Shown here: piece by piece, positions 8,645 to 18,257 of the stretch | How positions within the stretch are numbered: the first letter of the stretch is position 1 | How the letters are laid out: every line of letters starts with the position of its first letter | From: Comamonadaceae bacterium | Lineage (GTDB): Bacteria > Pseudomonadota > Gammaproteobacteria > Burkholderiales > Burkholderiaceae_C | Assembly (NCBI GenBank): GCA_947455465.1 | Contig: CANGNS010000010.1 | Location: 1 to 64,000, forward strand | Reading direction: 5' to 3' | Length of the DNA stretch: 64,000 nucleotides | Made by a program: the position numbers and the translations under genes | Notes under the pieces: model-generated | What the model saw: only the letters and a program-made list of their open reading frames with translations | Told to the model about the DNA's origin: nothing | Database searches by the model: none

Positions 8645-9730
8645 ATGCCCCACAGCCCTGACCAAAGCCGCACCGACAACACCCGTATCAGCGCCATACG
8701 CCCGCTGATTTCACCGGCCTTGCTGCAAGAGCAACTGCCCGCCTCCGAGGCAGTACTGGCCACGGTGGAAGCGAGCCGACGCGCAATTTGCGATGTGCTT
8801 GAGGGCAAAGACGACCGTCTGCTGGTGGTCGTCGGGCCCTGCTCCATCCATGACCACGACCAGGCGATGGAATATGCGCGCTGGCTCAAGAGCCAGTCGG
8901 CCGCGCTGGACGCCGATCTATTGCTGGTCATGCGCACCTATTTTGAAAAGCCGCGCACTACCGTGGGCTGGAAGGGCTACATCAACGACCCGCACCTGGA
9001 CGGCAGCTTTTCCATCAACGAGGGCCTGGCGCTGGCGCGCACCTTGCTGCTCGAAATTGTGGGCACCGGCCTGGCGGTAGGGACGGAGTTTTTAGACCTG
9101 CTCAGCCCGCAGTACATCAGCGACCTGGTCAGCTGGGGCGCTATTGGCGCACGCACCACCGAGAGCCAAAGCCACCGTCAGCTCGCCAGCGGCCTGAGCT
9201 GCCCGGTGGGGTTTAAGAATGGAACCGATGGCGGTATCAAGGTGGCCACCGACGCCATGCTGGCGGCACGCGCGTCCCACGCCTTTATGGGCATGACCAA
9301 ATGGGGCCAGGCCGCCGTGTTTGAAACCGAAGGCAATGCACATTGCCATGTGATTTTGCGCGGCGGCAAGCAGACTAACTACAGCGCCGTCGACGTCCAA
9401 GCCGCTTGCGCTTTGTTAAGTGACAGCGGGCTGCGCCCGCAAGTGATGATTGATGTCTCGCACGCCAATAGCAGCAAGCAACACCGCCGGCAAATCGAGG
9501 TGGCGGCGGACGTCGCCGCGCAAATCGCCGCCGGAGACACGCGTATTACCGGTTTGATGGTGGAGAGCCACTTGCAGGAAGGGCGCCAGGATATGGTGGC
9601 CGGTCAGGCCTTGCAACGCGGGGTATCGGTAACCGACGCCTGTATCAGCATCGCGCAAACCGAGCCGCTGTTGCAGTCACTGGCCGCTGCGGTACGTGCG
9701 CGCCGAGGCCAGTCAAAAGCTGCCGATTAA
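8645..9730 (+). CDS. aroG: 3-deoxy-7-phosphoheptulonate synthase, class I (AroF/G/H type)
   Basis: Condenses phosphoenolpyruvate with erythrose-4-phosphate, the first step of the shikimate pathway. The 361-residue product shows [12 protein letters not shown] (metal-binding Cys), [37 protein letters not shown] and [12 protein letters not shown], all diagnostic of the AroAI-alpha enzymes. The N-terminal segment ([19 protein letters not shown]) aligns with the E. coli feedback-binding region, but the amino acid that inhibits it cannot be decided here. ATG 8645 gives the family length; ATG 8621 would add eight residues. The stop overlaps the convergent infA stop by four bases. Confidence 0.95.
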   Translation: MPHSPDQSRTDNTRISAIRPLISPALLQEQLPASEAVLATVEASRRAICDVLEGKDDRLLVVVGPCSIHDHDQAMEYARWLKSQSAALDADLLLVMRTYFEKPRTTVGWKGYINDPHLDGSFSINEGLALARTLLLEIVGTGLAVGTEFLDLLSPQYISDLVSWGAIGARTTESQSHRQLASGLSCPVGFKNGTDGGIKVATDAMLAARASHAFMGMTKWGQAAVFETEGNAHCHVILRGGKQTNYSAVDVQAACALLSDSGLRPQVMIDVSHANSSKQHRRQIEVAADVAAQIAAGDTRITGLMVESHLQEGRQDMVAGQALQRGVSVTDACISIAQTEPLLQSLAAAVRARRGQSKAAD

Positions 9731-9981
9731 GGCGTGCGGCGCGGCACCATGGGCCCGCGGCCCTCGATGTGGCGGAAATTGATACGGCCTTTGCTCAGGT
9801 CGTAAGGAGACAGTTCCAGCGACACCCGGTCGCCGGCCAGGATGCGGATATGGTTTTTACGCATTTTCCCGGCGGAATAGGCGATCAACTGGTGGCCATT
9901 GTCCAAAGTCACGCGAAAACGCGTGTCGGGCAAGACCTCGTTGACCACGCCCATCATTTCAATCAGTTCTTCTTTTGCCAT
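9727..9981 (-). CDS. infA: Translation initiation factor IF-1
   Basis: The 84-residue S1/OB-fold protein has the IF-1 core: [52 protein letters not shown] and [11 protein letters not shown]. It binds the ribosomal A site on 30S subunits with IF-2 and IF-3. The C-terminus ([17 protein letters not shown]) is longer than the 72-residue canonical form. This matches the second IF-1 that many Betaproteobacteria carry outside the ribosomal-protein operon. ATG 9981 gives the conserved N-terminus; longer starts are spurious. Confidence 0.95.
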   Translation of the reverse strand: MAKEELIEMMGVVNEVLPDTRFRVTLDNGHQLIAYSAGKMRKNHIRILAGDRVSLELSPYDLSKGRINFRHIEGRGPMVPRRTP

Positions 9982-10028
9982 AAAGCGTCCTTTGCTCGCA
10001 TTGCGGATTGTGTCATGTTCGGTGGCGT

Positions 10029-10280
10029 TTAGACAGCCGTTTGGGCGCTGTGGGCCCAACGGATGCCTTGCTCTAGGGCGTATTGTGCCGCCGCGTCGCT
10101 GGATTGGAAATCAGGGGTAAAGCGCATGATGCGGTCGGTACTGGCGCTGCCCTTGCCGCTGGCAATGGACACCTGGGCCGAAAAACGGCCTGCGGTATGG
10201 GCGGCGGGCAGGACGGCGATGCGGTACTTTCCGATGGTAATAAAGGCCGATAGGGCCGAGAGAGAGTTACTTTGAATCAT
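10029..10280 (-). CDS. Conserved hypothetical small protein
   Basis: 83 residues, not recognised. The sequence is amphipathic with strand-rich middle ([21 protein letters not shown]) and a C-terminal helix ([16 protein letters not shown]). No signal peptide, membrane helix or metal motif is visible. It lies 47 bases upstream of infA on the same strand, so it may share its transcript. Base composition is like the neighbours, supporting a real gene of the host chromosome. Confidence 0.55.
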   Translation of the reverse strand: MIQSNSLSALSAFITIGKYRIAVLPAAHTAGRFSAQVSIASGKGSASTDRIMRFTPDFQSSDAAAQYALEQGIRWAHSAQTAV

Positions 10281-10516
10281 TCAACAGGGGAGGTTCACTG
10301 GCCATGGCAGGGGCGCGGTGATCTAAGGGGGGAAAGTCGCCTGCAAGGCTGGGGGGCCTCTTTGGTGGCATCGACTTGCAGTGGCAAGGCGTAAGTCCTC
10401 TGCCGGGACTTCGCGGGCCCTGGAAGGGCTCACACTGCATAGCTAATGTAACACGCTGGGTCAAAGGCCTAAGATAGCCCCTCAACGGCCCCCGTTTGCA
10501 GGCCTGCAGGTGACTT

Positions 10517-10999
10517 ATGAAACTTGACCGCTACGACTGCCAGATTCTTGAAATTTTGCAAGAAGACGGCCGCATCAACAACCAGGATCTGGCCGATCGC
10601 ATCGGCTTATCGCCCTCGCCTTGCCTGCGCCGGGTGCGCGCTCTGGAAGAGGCGGGTCTGATCGTGGCCTACCGGGCGCATTTGGATGCGCGCAAACTGG
10701 GCTTGACGCTGATGGCGCTGATCCATATTTCCATGGATATTCATACGCCTGAACGTTTTGCCAACTTTGAGGCGGAAATTGCGGTGCTGCCGGAAGTGCT
10801 GGAGTGCCTGCTCATCACCGGCCAGGATGCTGATTACCAAATCAAAGTTGCAGTGCGCGATATGGACCACTACCAGTCGCTATTGCTAAATCGCATTACC
10901 CGCATTGCAGGGGTCACCGGCGTGCACTCGAGTTTTGTGCTGCGCCGGGTACTGGACAAAACCGCGCTGATGGTTCAGGCCAGCGCAGCTAGCGATTAA
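10517..10999 (+). CDS. Lrp/AsnC-family transcriptional regulator
   Basis: 160 residues: N-terminal helix-turn-helix ([38 protein letters not shown]) followed by the RAM/AsnC ligand-binding domain ([27 protein letters not shown]), the full Lrp architecture. These octameric regulators respond to amino acids. The effector and targets cannot be read here; there is no adjacent divergent amino-acid gene, so it may act elsewhere. The stop overlaps the convergent minE stop by four bases. About 230 bases upstream are non-coding and should hold its promoter. Confidence 0.93.
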   Translation: MKLDRYDCQILEILQEDGRINNQDLADRIGLSPSPCLRRVRALEEAGLIVAYRAHLDARKLGLTLMALIHISMDIHTPERFANFEAEIAVLPEVLECLLITGQDADYQIKVAVRDMDHYQSLLLNRITRIAGVTGVHSSFVLRRVLDKTALMVQASAASD

Positions 11000-11256
11000 C
11001 GCATATCGGGCAGTTCGATCTTCACCTCGAGCACTTCCAGGTTGTCCTGGCGTTCGAGGTTGACCTTGATGTCTTCAGAGTTGATTTTGATGTACTTGCC
11101 AATCACGGCAATCAAATCGCGCTGCAAATCAGCCATGTAGTCGGGCTCTGAGGCATTGCGGCCGGTGCGCTCATGGGCCAGGATGAGTTGCAAACGCTCC
11201 TTGGCCACATTGGCGGATTTTTTCTTTTCGCCCAGCAAAAATGAAAGAAATGACAT
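10996..11256 (-). CDS. minE: Cell division topological specificity factor MinE
   Basis: The 86-residue protein has the N-terminal amphipathic membrane segment ([15 protein letters not shown]), the MinD-contact region ([14 protein letters not shown]) and the beta-rich dimerisation domain ([18 protein letters not shown]). It stimulates MinD ATPase and drives pole-to-pole Min oscillation. ATG 11256 is four bases from the minD stop, giving tight coupling in the minC-minD-minE operon. Confidence 0.97.
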   Translation of the reverse strand: MSFLSFLLGEKKKSANVAKERLQLILAHERTGRNASEPDYMADLQRDLIAVIGKYIKINSEDIKVNLERQDNLEVLEVKIELPDMR

Positions 11257-11260
11257 AGTC

Positions 11261-12076
11261 TTAATTTCCGCCAAAAATACGCTTAAAGAAGCCTGGCTTG
11301 ACCGCTTCGGTAAAGCGCATCGGTTTGTCTTGACCTAAAAAGCGGTCGATCACGTCTTTGTAGGCTTCGGCCACATCGCTGCCAGTCATATGCACGGCGG
11401 GTACGCCTTGGTTGGAGGCCTGTAGCACGGACTCGCTCTCGGGAATCACGCCGATGAGCTTGATGCGCAAAATATCCTGAATATCGTCTAGCGACAGCAT
11501 TTGGCCCTGGTCTACACGCGCCGGGTTGTAGCGGGTGATGAGCAAATGCTCTTTGATTGGCTCCAAGCCCTCGATGGCGCGCTTGGTTTTGCTGGCCAAC
11601 ATGCCCAAAATGCGGTCTGAATCGCGCACCGAAGAGACTTCGGGGTTGGTTACCACCAAGGCTTCGTCGGCATAGTGCATGGCCATCAAGGCGCCTGTCT
11701 CGATACCGGCAGGAGAGTCACACACAATGTACTCAAAATCCATGGCTGCCAGGTCGTTCAGGACTTTTTCCACGCCTTCTTGCGTGAGGGCGTCTTTGTC
11801 ACGGGTTTGTGAAGCTGCCAGGACGTACAGGTTTTCGCACTGCTTGTCTTTGATGAGCGCCTGGTGCAAATTGGCTTCACCGGTGATGACATTGATAAGG
11901 TCGTACACCACGCGGCGCTCGCAACCCATGATCAGGTCCAGATTGCGCAAGCCCACGTCAAAATCGATAACCGCTGTTTTGTGGCCGCGAAGTGCCAAAC
12001 CGGTTGCAAAACTGGCGCTGGTGGTGGTCTTGCCGACGCCGCCTTTGCCCGAAGTGACCACAATAATTTTTGCCAT
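11261..12076 (-). CDS. minD: Septum-site-determining ATPase MinD
   Basis: 271 residues, ParA/MinD family. It has the deviant Walker A motif [10 protein letters not shown] at the N-terminus, the switch motif [11 protein letters not shown], Walker B-like [11 protein letters not shown], and the C-terminal amphipathic membrane-targeting helix ([10 protein letters not shown]). MinD recruits MinC to the membrane and is released by MinE. ATG 12076 starts the conserved [13 protein letters not shown] block. It is the middle gene of the min operon, 40 bases after minC. Confidence 0.98.
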   Translation of the reverse strand: MAKIIVVTSGKGGVGKTTTSASFATGLALRGHKTAVIDFDVGLRNLDLIMGCERRVVYDLINVITGEANLHQALIKDKQCENLYVLAASQTRDKDALTQEGVEKVLNDLAAMDFEYIVCDSPAGIETGALMAMHYADEALVVTNPEVSSVRDSDRILGMLASKTKRAIEGLEPIKEHLLITRYNPARVDQGQMLSLDDIQDILRIKLIGVIPESESVLQASNQGVPAVHMTGSDVAEAYKDVIDRFLGQDKPMRFTEAVKPGFFKRIFGGN

Positions 12077-12116
12077 GAAGCGCTGTCTTTCCAAAGTAGG
12101 GTCAATGTGTTGAATT

Positions 12117-12929
12117 TTACAATTTCAACGGTTCAATAATAATTTTTTCTTTTCCATCGTCGCTCAAGCGTACCTGCGCTGGTTTACCCAGGACATCGCT
12201 ACCCAGTTCCTGCTCGGTGGTGCGGTAAACGCCCGCAATCGAGACCAGCTCTGGCTCCAGCGACAAGGCAAAAATCCGGGCGCTGGTATTGCCCCGGGCA
12301 CCCGCCATGGCTTTGCCGCGCAGCGGAGCATAAACATGGATGTTTCCATCGGCAATGATTTCCGCGCCCCGGTTAACCATGGCCATCACGATCAAATCGC
12401 ACCCCCGGGCATAGACTTTTTGGCCCGAACGCAGCGGTTTATGGACCACCATGGTCTCTATTGGCACTTCCCGCACGGCAGCAGGCGTCACTGGCTTTGC
12501 GGCCACGGGTGGCGAAACTTTGGCTGGGGCAGGCGTTGGTGGCGCAGGTTCGGCAGTTTTGCTAGCCGGGCGACGGATTTCTGAAGGCGCTTCGGGCAGG
12601 CCATTTTTTTTGGCAAAAAGTAAGCTTTCTGCATCTAATCCACGCACGGCGCTGGCACTCAAACGGCATTGCGCCAAGGTATTGAGCAATAAATTCCACT
12701 GCGGGTGAGGCAAGGTGATCTCGGATTGTGAAAAATCCAAAACAATGCCATCGGTATCAAAGAATTCGGGGCTTTCCCCGTTGGGACCGAACTTGGCCAG
12801 CAAATCGGCGCTGATTTTGGCGAGATCAGCACTTTTCACCAGCAATGCCAGCAAAGTGAGCTGCGCACTTTTGATCTCAAAAGAGGCTGGTTCACTGGCA
12901 GGGAAGGCGATTTGTGATTGAACCGGCAT
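12117..12929 (-). CDS. minC: Septum-site-determining protein MinC
   Basis: The 270-residue inhibitor of FtsZ assembly has an N-terminal FtsZ-binding domain (residues 1-110), a long Ala/Pro/Lys linker (about 122-160), and the C-terminal beta-helix MinC_C domain (VHKPLRSGQKVYARGCDLIV, GAEIIADGNIHVYAPLRGKAMAGARG). The C-terminal RGxxxxGxxG surface binds MinD. ATG 12929 is preferred over a longer start at 12959. It is first in minCDE; the upstream intergenic region carries consensus DnaA boxes. Confidence 0.96.
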   Translation of the reverse strand: MPVQSQIAFPASEPASFEIKSAQLTLLALLVKSADLAKISADLLAKFGPNGESPEFFDTDGIVLDFSQSEITLPHPQWNLLLNTLAQCRLSASAVRGLDAESLLFAKKNGLPEAPSEIRRPASKTAEPAPPTPAPAKVSPPVAAKPVTPAAVREVPIETMVVHKPLRSGQKVYARGCDLIVMAMVNRGAEIIADGNIHVYAPLRGKAMAGARGNTSARIFALSLEPELVSIAGVYRTTEQELGSDVLGKPAQVRLSDDGKEKIIIEPLKL

Positions 12930-13227
12930 GGTTTGCTGCGCTGGCAGGTAGAAAACCAAATTTTACTTGATGGAATGATCCTGCTGCGGTCAAAAAAGAC
13001 AGCGAATTTCACTGAAATCGTGGCTTTTTTCTGTGTGGACTTGTTCAGCCTGTATTCATTCTTTTCTTTATTTAAAAAATAGTAGTAGTAGATAGAAGCC
13101 GTCGTTTTTCTTGAATAGTGTGATTTTTCTGATGGAAAACAAATACTTAGCTCAAAGTGTTGTTTGTGTATGGCCATGCACATTGGTGTTGGCTGAATAT
13201 GAACAACTTGGCTCGGTGCGTCCGGCC

Positions 13228-13236
13228 TGTGGATAA
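13228..13236 (-). promoter_or_regulatory. DnaA box (TTATCCACA)
   Basis: Reads TGTGGATAA on the plus strand, the exact complement of the high-affinity DnaA box TTATCCACA. It pairs with a second box 19 bases away in opposite orientation, between minC and the glutaredoxin-like gene. Confidence 0.6.
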
Positions 13237-13255
13237 GTACCTGCTTATTCAAATC

Positions 13256-13264
13256 TTATGCACA
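13256..13264 (+). promoter_or_regulatory. DnaA box (TTATGCACA)
   Basis: Matches the DnaA consensus TTATNCACA exactly on the plus strand, facing the box at 13228-13236. A weaker TTATTCAAA lies between them at 13245. Confidence 0.55.
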
Positions 13265-13389
13265 GCTTTGTTAGACACTTTGAAAATACGGATTTTGTTT
13301 TTTTCGTGTTTTAAAGATTGAAATTTTTTGCGCAGGCATGTCGCGTATGCCGCTATATTGGGCTGTTGTTTTGTTTCAAGGAGTTTTCT

Positions 13390-13755
13390 ATGCCCCGTCC
13401 CATTTTGGATGAATCGCGTATCCATCCGGCCGTGCGCCAAACCGTCGCTACGCATCACACAGAGATCGTGGCGCAGGTCGAGGCAGCTATTGCCCAGCAT
13501 GCGGTTTTAGTCGTTGGTATGGCCATGAACCCCATGCCCAAAAAAGCCCGCGCAGCCTTGGATGCCGCAGGTATTGCGCATGGCTACCTGGAATTTGGCA
13601 GCTATTTCAATACCTGGCGCAAGCGCAATGCACTCAAGATGTGGAGCGGCTGGCCAACCTTTCCCATGGTGTTTGTGAAGGGCAACCTGGTTGGCGGCGC
13701 CAGCGACTTGCAGGCCTTGATTGCCAGCGGTGAATTAAAGAAACTTTTGGCCTAA
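13390..13755 (+). CDS. Glutaredoxin-fold protein lacking the active-site cysteines
   Basis: 121 residues, with a strong ribosome-binding site (AAGGAG) 7 bases before ATG 13390. The C-terminal half follows monothiol glutaredoxins: WSGWPTFPMVFVKGNLVGGASDLQAL matches their GSH-binding TFPQ/VGG region. The position of the CGFS active site reads GMAMNPMPKKARAAL, and the whole protein contains no cysteine, so thiol-disulfide exchange and Fe-S cluster ligation by the classical residue are impossible. It may be a structural or regulatory relative. It ends at a bidirectional terminator shared with the convergent Spy-like gene. Confidence 0.78.
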   Translation: MPRPILDESRIHPAVRQTVATHHTEIVAQVEAAIAQHAVLVVGMAMNPMPKKARAALDAAGIAHGYLEFGSYFNTWRKRNALKMWSGWPTFPMVFVKGNLVGGASDLQALIASGELKKLLA

Positions 13756-13760
13756 AAAAA

Positions 13761-13785
13761 GCCCCGAATTTCGGGGCTTTTTTCT
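13761..13785. terminator. Bidirectional Rho-independent terminator
   Basis: The 7-bp stem GCCCCGA/TCGGGGC with a 3-base loop is flanked by an A run on the left and a T run on the right, between two convergent genes. It can serve both strands. Confidence 0.85.
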
Positions 13786-13798
13786 TAGTCTTTCAGTA

Positions 13799-14275
13799 TC
13801 AACCGTGCTGTGGTCCATGTGGCCACTTGGGTTGGGCCTTGGTGTCAAACACTTTCTTTTGTTCGGGCGTTAGCACTCCATAAAAAGCTTTGACGGCTGT
13901 GTGGCGTTTTTCCATTTCGGCCATATGCATTTCATGGCGCTTTTGGTGCATCTCTTTCATTTTGTCCAGACGCTCGGGCATGCTGAGTTTTTCCATTTCA
14001 GCATGGTCCGGGCGCGGTGGTGGTGCGGGGGGCGTCATGGCACTTGCAAAGGTGGTCCATGCGCCCTCCTGGTCGGCGCTGAGCTTGAGCTCGGCTTTGA
14101 GGTGTTGCATATGTCGCTTCATACGCTCGGCCATTTTCCCGTGGTCCATGCCATGCATGGCGTGCATGCCAGGTTTGCCTCCATCTTCCTTGGGCGGGTT
14201 GGCTTGGGCTGTTGCGTAGCTGCCCGCCATGGTCAGTGCGGCGGCAAGCATCCATACTTTTAAATTTCGTTTCAT
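13799..14275 (-). CDS. Spy/CpxP-like periplasmic protein, Met/His-rich
   Basis: 158 residues with a signal peptide (MKRNLKVWMLAAALTMAGSYATAQA). The mature protein is helical with the LTPEQ motif of the Spy/CpxP family near the C-terminus and LSADQE earlier, and is unusually rich in Met and His (HAMHGMDHGKMAERMKRHMQ, MHQKRHEMHMAEM). Spy-type proteins are ATP-independent periplasmic chaperones induced by envelope stress, and the related Met/His pattern is typical of periplasmic copper binders. Position next to copZ and copA supports a copper role. ATG 14275 starts the signal peptide; a longer start at 14344 is unlikely. Confidence 0.82.
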   Translation of the reverse strand: MKRNLKVWMLAAALTMAGSYATAQANPPKEDGGKPGMHAMHGMDHGKMAERMKRHMQHLKAELKLSADQEGAWTTFASAMTPPAPPPRPDHAEMEKLSMPERLDKMKEMHQKRHEMHMAEMEKRHTAVKAFYGVLTPEQKKVFDTKAQPKWPHGPQHG

Positions 14276-14439
14276 TGCATTGCTCCTGTGGTAAGGCCCT
14301 TGTGCCATATGCACCAAGGCGTGCCCAAATCTTATGCCGCCCATGTCTTTGCCGGATAAAGCACAGTCAATGCTTTGTAAAGTTGGCTAAAGTTTGCCAA
14401 CTGCACCGAAAACCCAAACTTCGTCGATCTTGATATGTG

Positions 14440-14646
14440 TCAATCCGCGACCACGTAGCCCTGGGCCACAATCGCTTGCGCCAGGGGCTCGCGCGCTTGG
14501 CTTGACTCAATGCGCACTTTGCCTGCGCTGCGGTCGATGCTGACCACGGCCGAAGGGTCTAGTTGGTGAATGGCTTTGTCGACCGCTTTTTCGCAATGGC
14601 CACAGGTCATTCCGCTGACGTTTAATTCATAGTGCACAGTGTTCAT
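14440..14646 (-). CDS. copZ: Heavy-metal-associated domain protein, copper chaperone CopZ-like
   Basis: The 68-residue single HMA domain (ELNVSGMTCGHCEKAVDKAI) has the metal-binding CxxC at residues 14-17 and the ferredoxin-like fold pattern. It would carry Cu(I) to the divergently encoded P-type ATPase, whose start is 80 bases away. ATG 14646 is used; upstream in-frame starts extend into the copA promoter region. Confidence 0.88.
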   Translation of the reverse strand: MNTVHYELNVSGMTCGHCEKAVDKAIHQLDPSAVVSIDRSAGKVRIESSQAREPLAQAIVAQGYVVAD

Positions 14647-14726
14647 ACCGGTCTCCAATCCTTCCAACACCATGATTGTGCACCCGCCTGGCCGGCACGA
14701 TTTGACGAATAACAAAGGATAGATGC

Positions 14727-17021
14727 ATGCCCTCACCTCACGCGGACGCGCAGTGCACCCTGGACATTGGTATTGGGGGTATGACCTGCGCCTCTTGCGT
14801 CGGCCGGGTGGAAAAAGCTTTGCTGCGGGTGCCCGGCGTGCAAGCGGCCAGTGTCAATCTCGCCACCGAATCGGCGCGCATTGCCGTGGCCGCAGATGCA
14901 GGCCAAGACGCGCCCATGGAAGCTTTGCTGCGCCGCGCCGTGCGCGATGCCGGCTACGAACCCAAAGATGCCGATGCTGCACTCGATGCGCCCGAACCCT
15001 CGCCCTGGGAAGGTTTTGCCCCTGTCGCCTGGGGCTTTGCCCTGTCTATCCCGCTGGTGCTGCCCATGTTGGGCGATGTGCTGGGCCAGCATTGGATGTT
15101 GCCTGCCGCTTGGCAATGTGCCCTGGCCACGCCGGTGCAACTGGTGCTGGGCGCCCGCTTTTACCGCGCTGCCTGGCACGCGGTGCGCGCGCGCAGTGGC
15201 AATATGGATTTGCTGGTTGCCTTGGGCACTACCGCCGGTTGGGCGCTGTCGGTGTGGCTGTGGCTAAGCGCGGCGCCCGGCGCCATGGTGCATCTGTATT
15301 TCGAAGGCTCGGCGCTGGTGATTACCTTGGTCCTGCTGGGCAAATGGCTGGAAGCCCGCGCCAAGCGCCAAACCACCTCGGCCATCCGCGCGCTGCACGC
15401 CCTGCGCCCGGCGCGTGCCCATTGGATCGGCCCCGACGGCGAAGTGGATGTGCCCGTCTCGGAGCTGCTGGTCGGCGATACCGTGGCGGTCAAGGCCGGC
15501 GAGCGTTTTGCTGCCGATGGACTGGTCTCTGAGGGCAGCACGCAAGCCGATGAGTCCATGTTGACGGGCGAATCACTGCCCGTACCCAAGCCTGTGGGGG
15601 CGCGCGTGCATGCCGGCAGCATCAACGGCGAGGGCTGCGTGCTGGTGCGCCTGAGCGCCGTGGGCGGGCAGACGGTGCTGGCCCACATCATCCGGTTGGT
15701 GGAGGACGCGCAGGCCGCCAAAGCGCCGATTCAGCGTCTGGTAGACCAGGTTAGCGCCGTGTTTGTGCCGGTGGTGCTGGTGCTGGCGCTGCTGACTTTG
15801 CTGGGCTGGCTGGCGGCTGGCCAGCCTGCAGAGGTGGCTTTGATCCGTGCAGTGGCGGTGCTGGTGATTGCCTGCCCTTGTGCGCTGGGCCTGGCCACGC
15901 CGGTGGCCATCATGGCAGGCACCGGGGTGGCGGCCAAATACGGCATCTTGATCAAAGACGCGCAGGCCCTGGAGATTGCCCACCGCGTCAGCGTGGTGGC
16001 GTTTGACAAGACCGGCACGCTCACGCAAGGGCGCCCGCAGCTTACCGAATTCGTCTCACTTGCACCCGCTGCGCCAACCTTGGCCTTGCCCGGTTTTGCC
16101 CAGGCCGAAGACCTGCGCATTTGCGCCAGCCTGCAAAGCGGCAGCGAGCACCCGCTGGCCCGCGCGGTGCTGGCCTACGCCAAAGCGCAGGGACAAGCCT
16201 TTGGCGCGCCACAAGACCTCATTACCGTGCCCGGCTGCGGCACCCGTGGGCATGTAGACGGGCGCGACTTTGCGCTGGGTAGCTGGCCCTGGGTGCAGTC
16301 TTTGCAGGTGGCGCAGGACGTACGCGCTAGCGACGCCCAGCAAGTGCAGCAGATGCAGGCGGCCGGTAGCACCGTCTCGGCAATGGCCGAGCTGCGCGAG
16401 GGCCGCTGGCAACTGCGCGCCTTGATGGCGTTTCATGACGAGCCCAAGCCCGGCGCCATCGAGGCCATTGCCAGCTTGCGCGCGCGCGGCCTGCAGGTGG
16501 TCATGCTCTCCGGCGACAACTGGGGCGCAGCGCGCGCCATGGCCGCACGCCTGGGGCTCGATGCCAGCGAAGGCAGTGCGCAGGTACGTGCAGGCGTCTT
16601 GCCCGGCGACAAGGCCCAATGCGTCAAAGACCTGAAAGCACCCTTGGTGGCCGGTAACGCGCAGCGCACCGTGGCTATGGTGGGCGATGGGGTGAACGAC
16701 GCGCCCGCCCTGGCCGCAGCCGATGTCGGCATGGCCATGTCCAACCCCGACGGCGGCGGTACCGATGTCGCCATGCAGGCCGCCGGCATTACCTTGATGC
16801 GCGGAGACCCGCGTTTGGTCGCCGCCGCGCTGGACATATCGCGCCTGACGGTCGCCAAAATCCGGCAAAACCTGTTTTGGGCTTTTTTTTACAACGCGGC
16901 GGGCATTCCGCTGGCGGCGCTGGGCTACTTGCACCCCGTGCTGGCGGGTGCGGCCATGGCCATGAGCTCGGTCAGCGTGATGGCCAATGCCTTGTTGCTC
17001 AAGCGCTGGAAAGGGCCTTAA
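14727..17021 (+). CDS. copA: Copper-translocating P1B-type ATPase
   Basis: 764 residues. An N-terminal HMA domain (GGMTCASC, 17-24), then the P1B core: CPC in the sixth membrane helix (383-385), actuator-domain TGES, phosphorylation motif DKTGT (Asp427), the SEHP histidine-proline motif of P1B pumps, and hinge [13 protein letters not shown] with an N-terminal CxxC identifies a Cu(I)/Ag(I) exporter. ATG 14727 follows AAAGGA at 14714 at good distance. Divergent copZ and the nearby Met/His-rich protein form a copper-tolerance cluster. No clear CueR operator was found in the 80-base divergent region. Confidence 0.95.
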   Translation: MPSPHADAQCTLDIGIGGMTCASCVGRVEKALLRVPGVQAASVNLATESARIAVAADAGQDAPMEALLRRAVRDAGYEPKDADAALDAPEPSPWEGFAPVAWGFALSIPLVLPMLGDVLGQHWMLPAAWQCALATPVQLVLGARFYRAAWHAVRARSGNMDLLVALGTTAGWALSVWLWLSAAPGAMVHLYFEGSALVITLVLLGKWLEARAKRQTTSAIRALHALRPARAHWIGPDGEVDVPVSELLVGDTVAVKAGERFAADGLVSEGSTQADESMLTGESLPVPKPVGARVHAGSINGEGCVLVRLSAVGGQTVLAHIIRLVEDAQAAKAPIQRLVDQVSAVFVPVVLVLALLTLLGWLAAGQPAEVALIRAVAVLVIACPCALGLATPVAIMAGTGVAAKYGILIKDAQALEIAHRVSVVAFDKTGTLTQGRPQLTEFVSLAPAAPTLALPGFAQAEDLRICASLQSGSEHPLARAVLAYAKAQGQAFGAPQDLITVPGCGTRGHVDGRDFALGSWPWVQSLQVAQDVRASDAQQVQQMQAAGSTVSAMAELREGRWQLRALMAFHDEPKPGAIEAIASLRARGLQVVMLSGDNWGAARAMAARLGLDASEGSAQVRAGVLPGDKAQCVKDLKAPLVAGNAQRTVAMVGDGVNDAPALAAADVGMAMSNPDGGGTDVAMQAAGITLMRGDPRLVAAALDISRLTVAKIRQNLFWAFFYNAAGIPLAALGYLHPVLAGAAMAMSSVSVMANALLLKRWKGP

Positions 17022-17041
17022 AGCCCTTGCGCTGCTTGTCT

Positions 17042-18166
17042 TTAAGCCTGGTTGAGAAACGGGTAATCGGTATAGCCTTTGTCGCCGCCGCCGTACAAGG
17101 TGGCGCGGTCCAACGGGTTCAGGGCCGCGTCTTGGCGCAGACGTGCGCTCAGGTCCGGGTTGGCAATAAAACCACGGCCAAAGGCCACCAGATCGGCGCC
17201 ACCGTCTAGCGCGGCTTGGGCACTGGCTTTGTCCAGGCCGTTGTTGACCATCCAGGCGGCTTTGCCGCCCGCGGCGCGGTAGCTTTGGCGCAGCGCGGCG
17301 TAGTCAAAGGGCGCGTCGCCTTGCTGAAAGTCGCGCTCTGCGCCCGTAGAGCCTTCAATGATGTGCACATAGGCCAGGCCCAAGGGGCCCAGTTGTTCGG
17401 CGACGTAGCCAAAGAGTTTTTGCGGTTCGGGGTCAAACACATCATTGGCCGGGGTGACCGGCGAGAGGCGCAGGGCGCAGCGAGCGCCGCCAATTTCCTC
17501 GCACACCGCATGCATCACTTCGCGCAGCAAGCGTGCGCGCTGGGGCACGCTGCCGCCATAGGCATCTTGGCGCTGGTTGCTGCTGCTGCGCAAAAACTGG
17601 TCGATCAGGTAGCCGTTAGCCGCGTGCACTTCCACGCCGTCAAAGCCTGCTGCTATGGCGTTGCGCGCAGCGCGGCGGTAGTCGGCCACGATGCCGGCGA
17701 TCTCCTCGATGGCCAAGGCCCGTGGCGCCGAGGTGGGCACAAACTTGGGTCCGTCGGCGCCGATCAGCACGGTCTTGGTTTTGGCGGTGAGGGCCGAAGG
17801 CGCCACCGGCGCCTGCCCGCCTTCTTGCAAGTCCACATGCGAAACGCGGCCCACATGCCAAAGCTGCATAAAGATGCGCCCGCCCGCTGCGTGTACGGCA
17901 GCAGTCACTGGTTTCCAAGACTGCACTTGCGCCTCGCTCCAGATGCCGGGCACGTCCGAATAGCCCTGGCCTTGCTGGCTGATGGCGGTGGCCTCGCTGA
18001 TGATGAGGGCCGCGCCGCTGTGGGGGTCAGCACGCTGGGCGTAGTAGCGCGCCATGCCGGCGTGGGCCAGGGCGCTGGGGGCGCGGTTGCGTGTCAAAGG
18101 GGCCATGACCACGCGGTGGGGCAGGGTCAGAAGGCCCATGGGCAGGGCGTCAAAAAGTTGGGCCAT
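17042..18166 (-). CDS. Old Yellow Enzyme family ene-reductase (NemA-like)
   Basis: A 374-residue FMN-dependent TIM barrel: MAPLTRNRA at the start, QLWHVGRVSH with the conserved His, FDGVEVHAANGYLIDQFL carrying the substrate-binding H-x-x-N pair, and AFGRGFIANPDL near the phosphate-binding loop. It reduces activated C=C bonds (enones, maleimides, nitro-esters) with NAD(P)H; related NemA acts in electrophile detoxification. ATG 18166 begins the conserved segment; the longer frame upstream to 18367 is not supported. It is convergent with copA and divergent from an MFS gene. Confidence 0.93.
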   Translation of the reverse strand: MAQLFDALPMGLLTLPHRVVMAPLTRNRAPSALAHAGMARYYAQRADPHSGAALIISEATAISQQGQGYSDVPGIWSEAQVQSWKPVTAAVHAAGGRIFMQLWHVGRVSHVDLQEGGQAPVAPSALTAKTKTVLIGADGPKFVPTSAPRALAIEEIAGIVADYRRAARNAIAAGFDGVEVHAANGYLIDQFLRSSSNQRQDAYGGSVPQRARLLREVMHAVCEEIGGARCALRLSPVTPANDVFDPEPQKLFGYVAEQLGPLGLAYVHIIEGSTGAERDFQQGDAPFDYAALRQSYRAAGGKAAWMVNNGLDKASAQAALDGGADLVAFGRGFIANPDLSARLRQDAALNPLDRATLYGGGDKGYTDYPFLNQA

Positions 18167-18257
18167 GAGGGATGTCTTTCTGGTGTCCTTGTGCGCCGCT
18201 TCAACAGCGCACAATAGGGAGATTAAGGGGCGGTTCGATTTTCTTTGAGGAGTGTAT

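Larger units (their letters stand above)
12930..13389. other. AT-rich intergenic region upstream of minC
   Basis: These 460 bases separate minC from a divergent glutaredoxin-like gene. They hold a strongly AT-rich stretch (13040-13100, with repeated AGT triplets), two consensus DnaA boxes listed separately, and the promoters of both genes. No convincing coding region is present: frames that are open here lack family sequence and a ribosome-binding site. Confidence 0.7.

Noticed and set aside
12930-13389. Chromosomal oriC upstream of minC
   Set aside because: Two DnaA boxes and an AT tract, but no dnaA/dnaN/rpmH neighbours and too few boxes; kept only as a DnaA-box finding.
14647-14726. CueR operator between copZ and copA
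   Set aside because: No clear CCTTCC-spacer-GGAAGG inverted repeat; only one half-site (CCTTCC) is visible.
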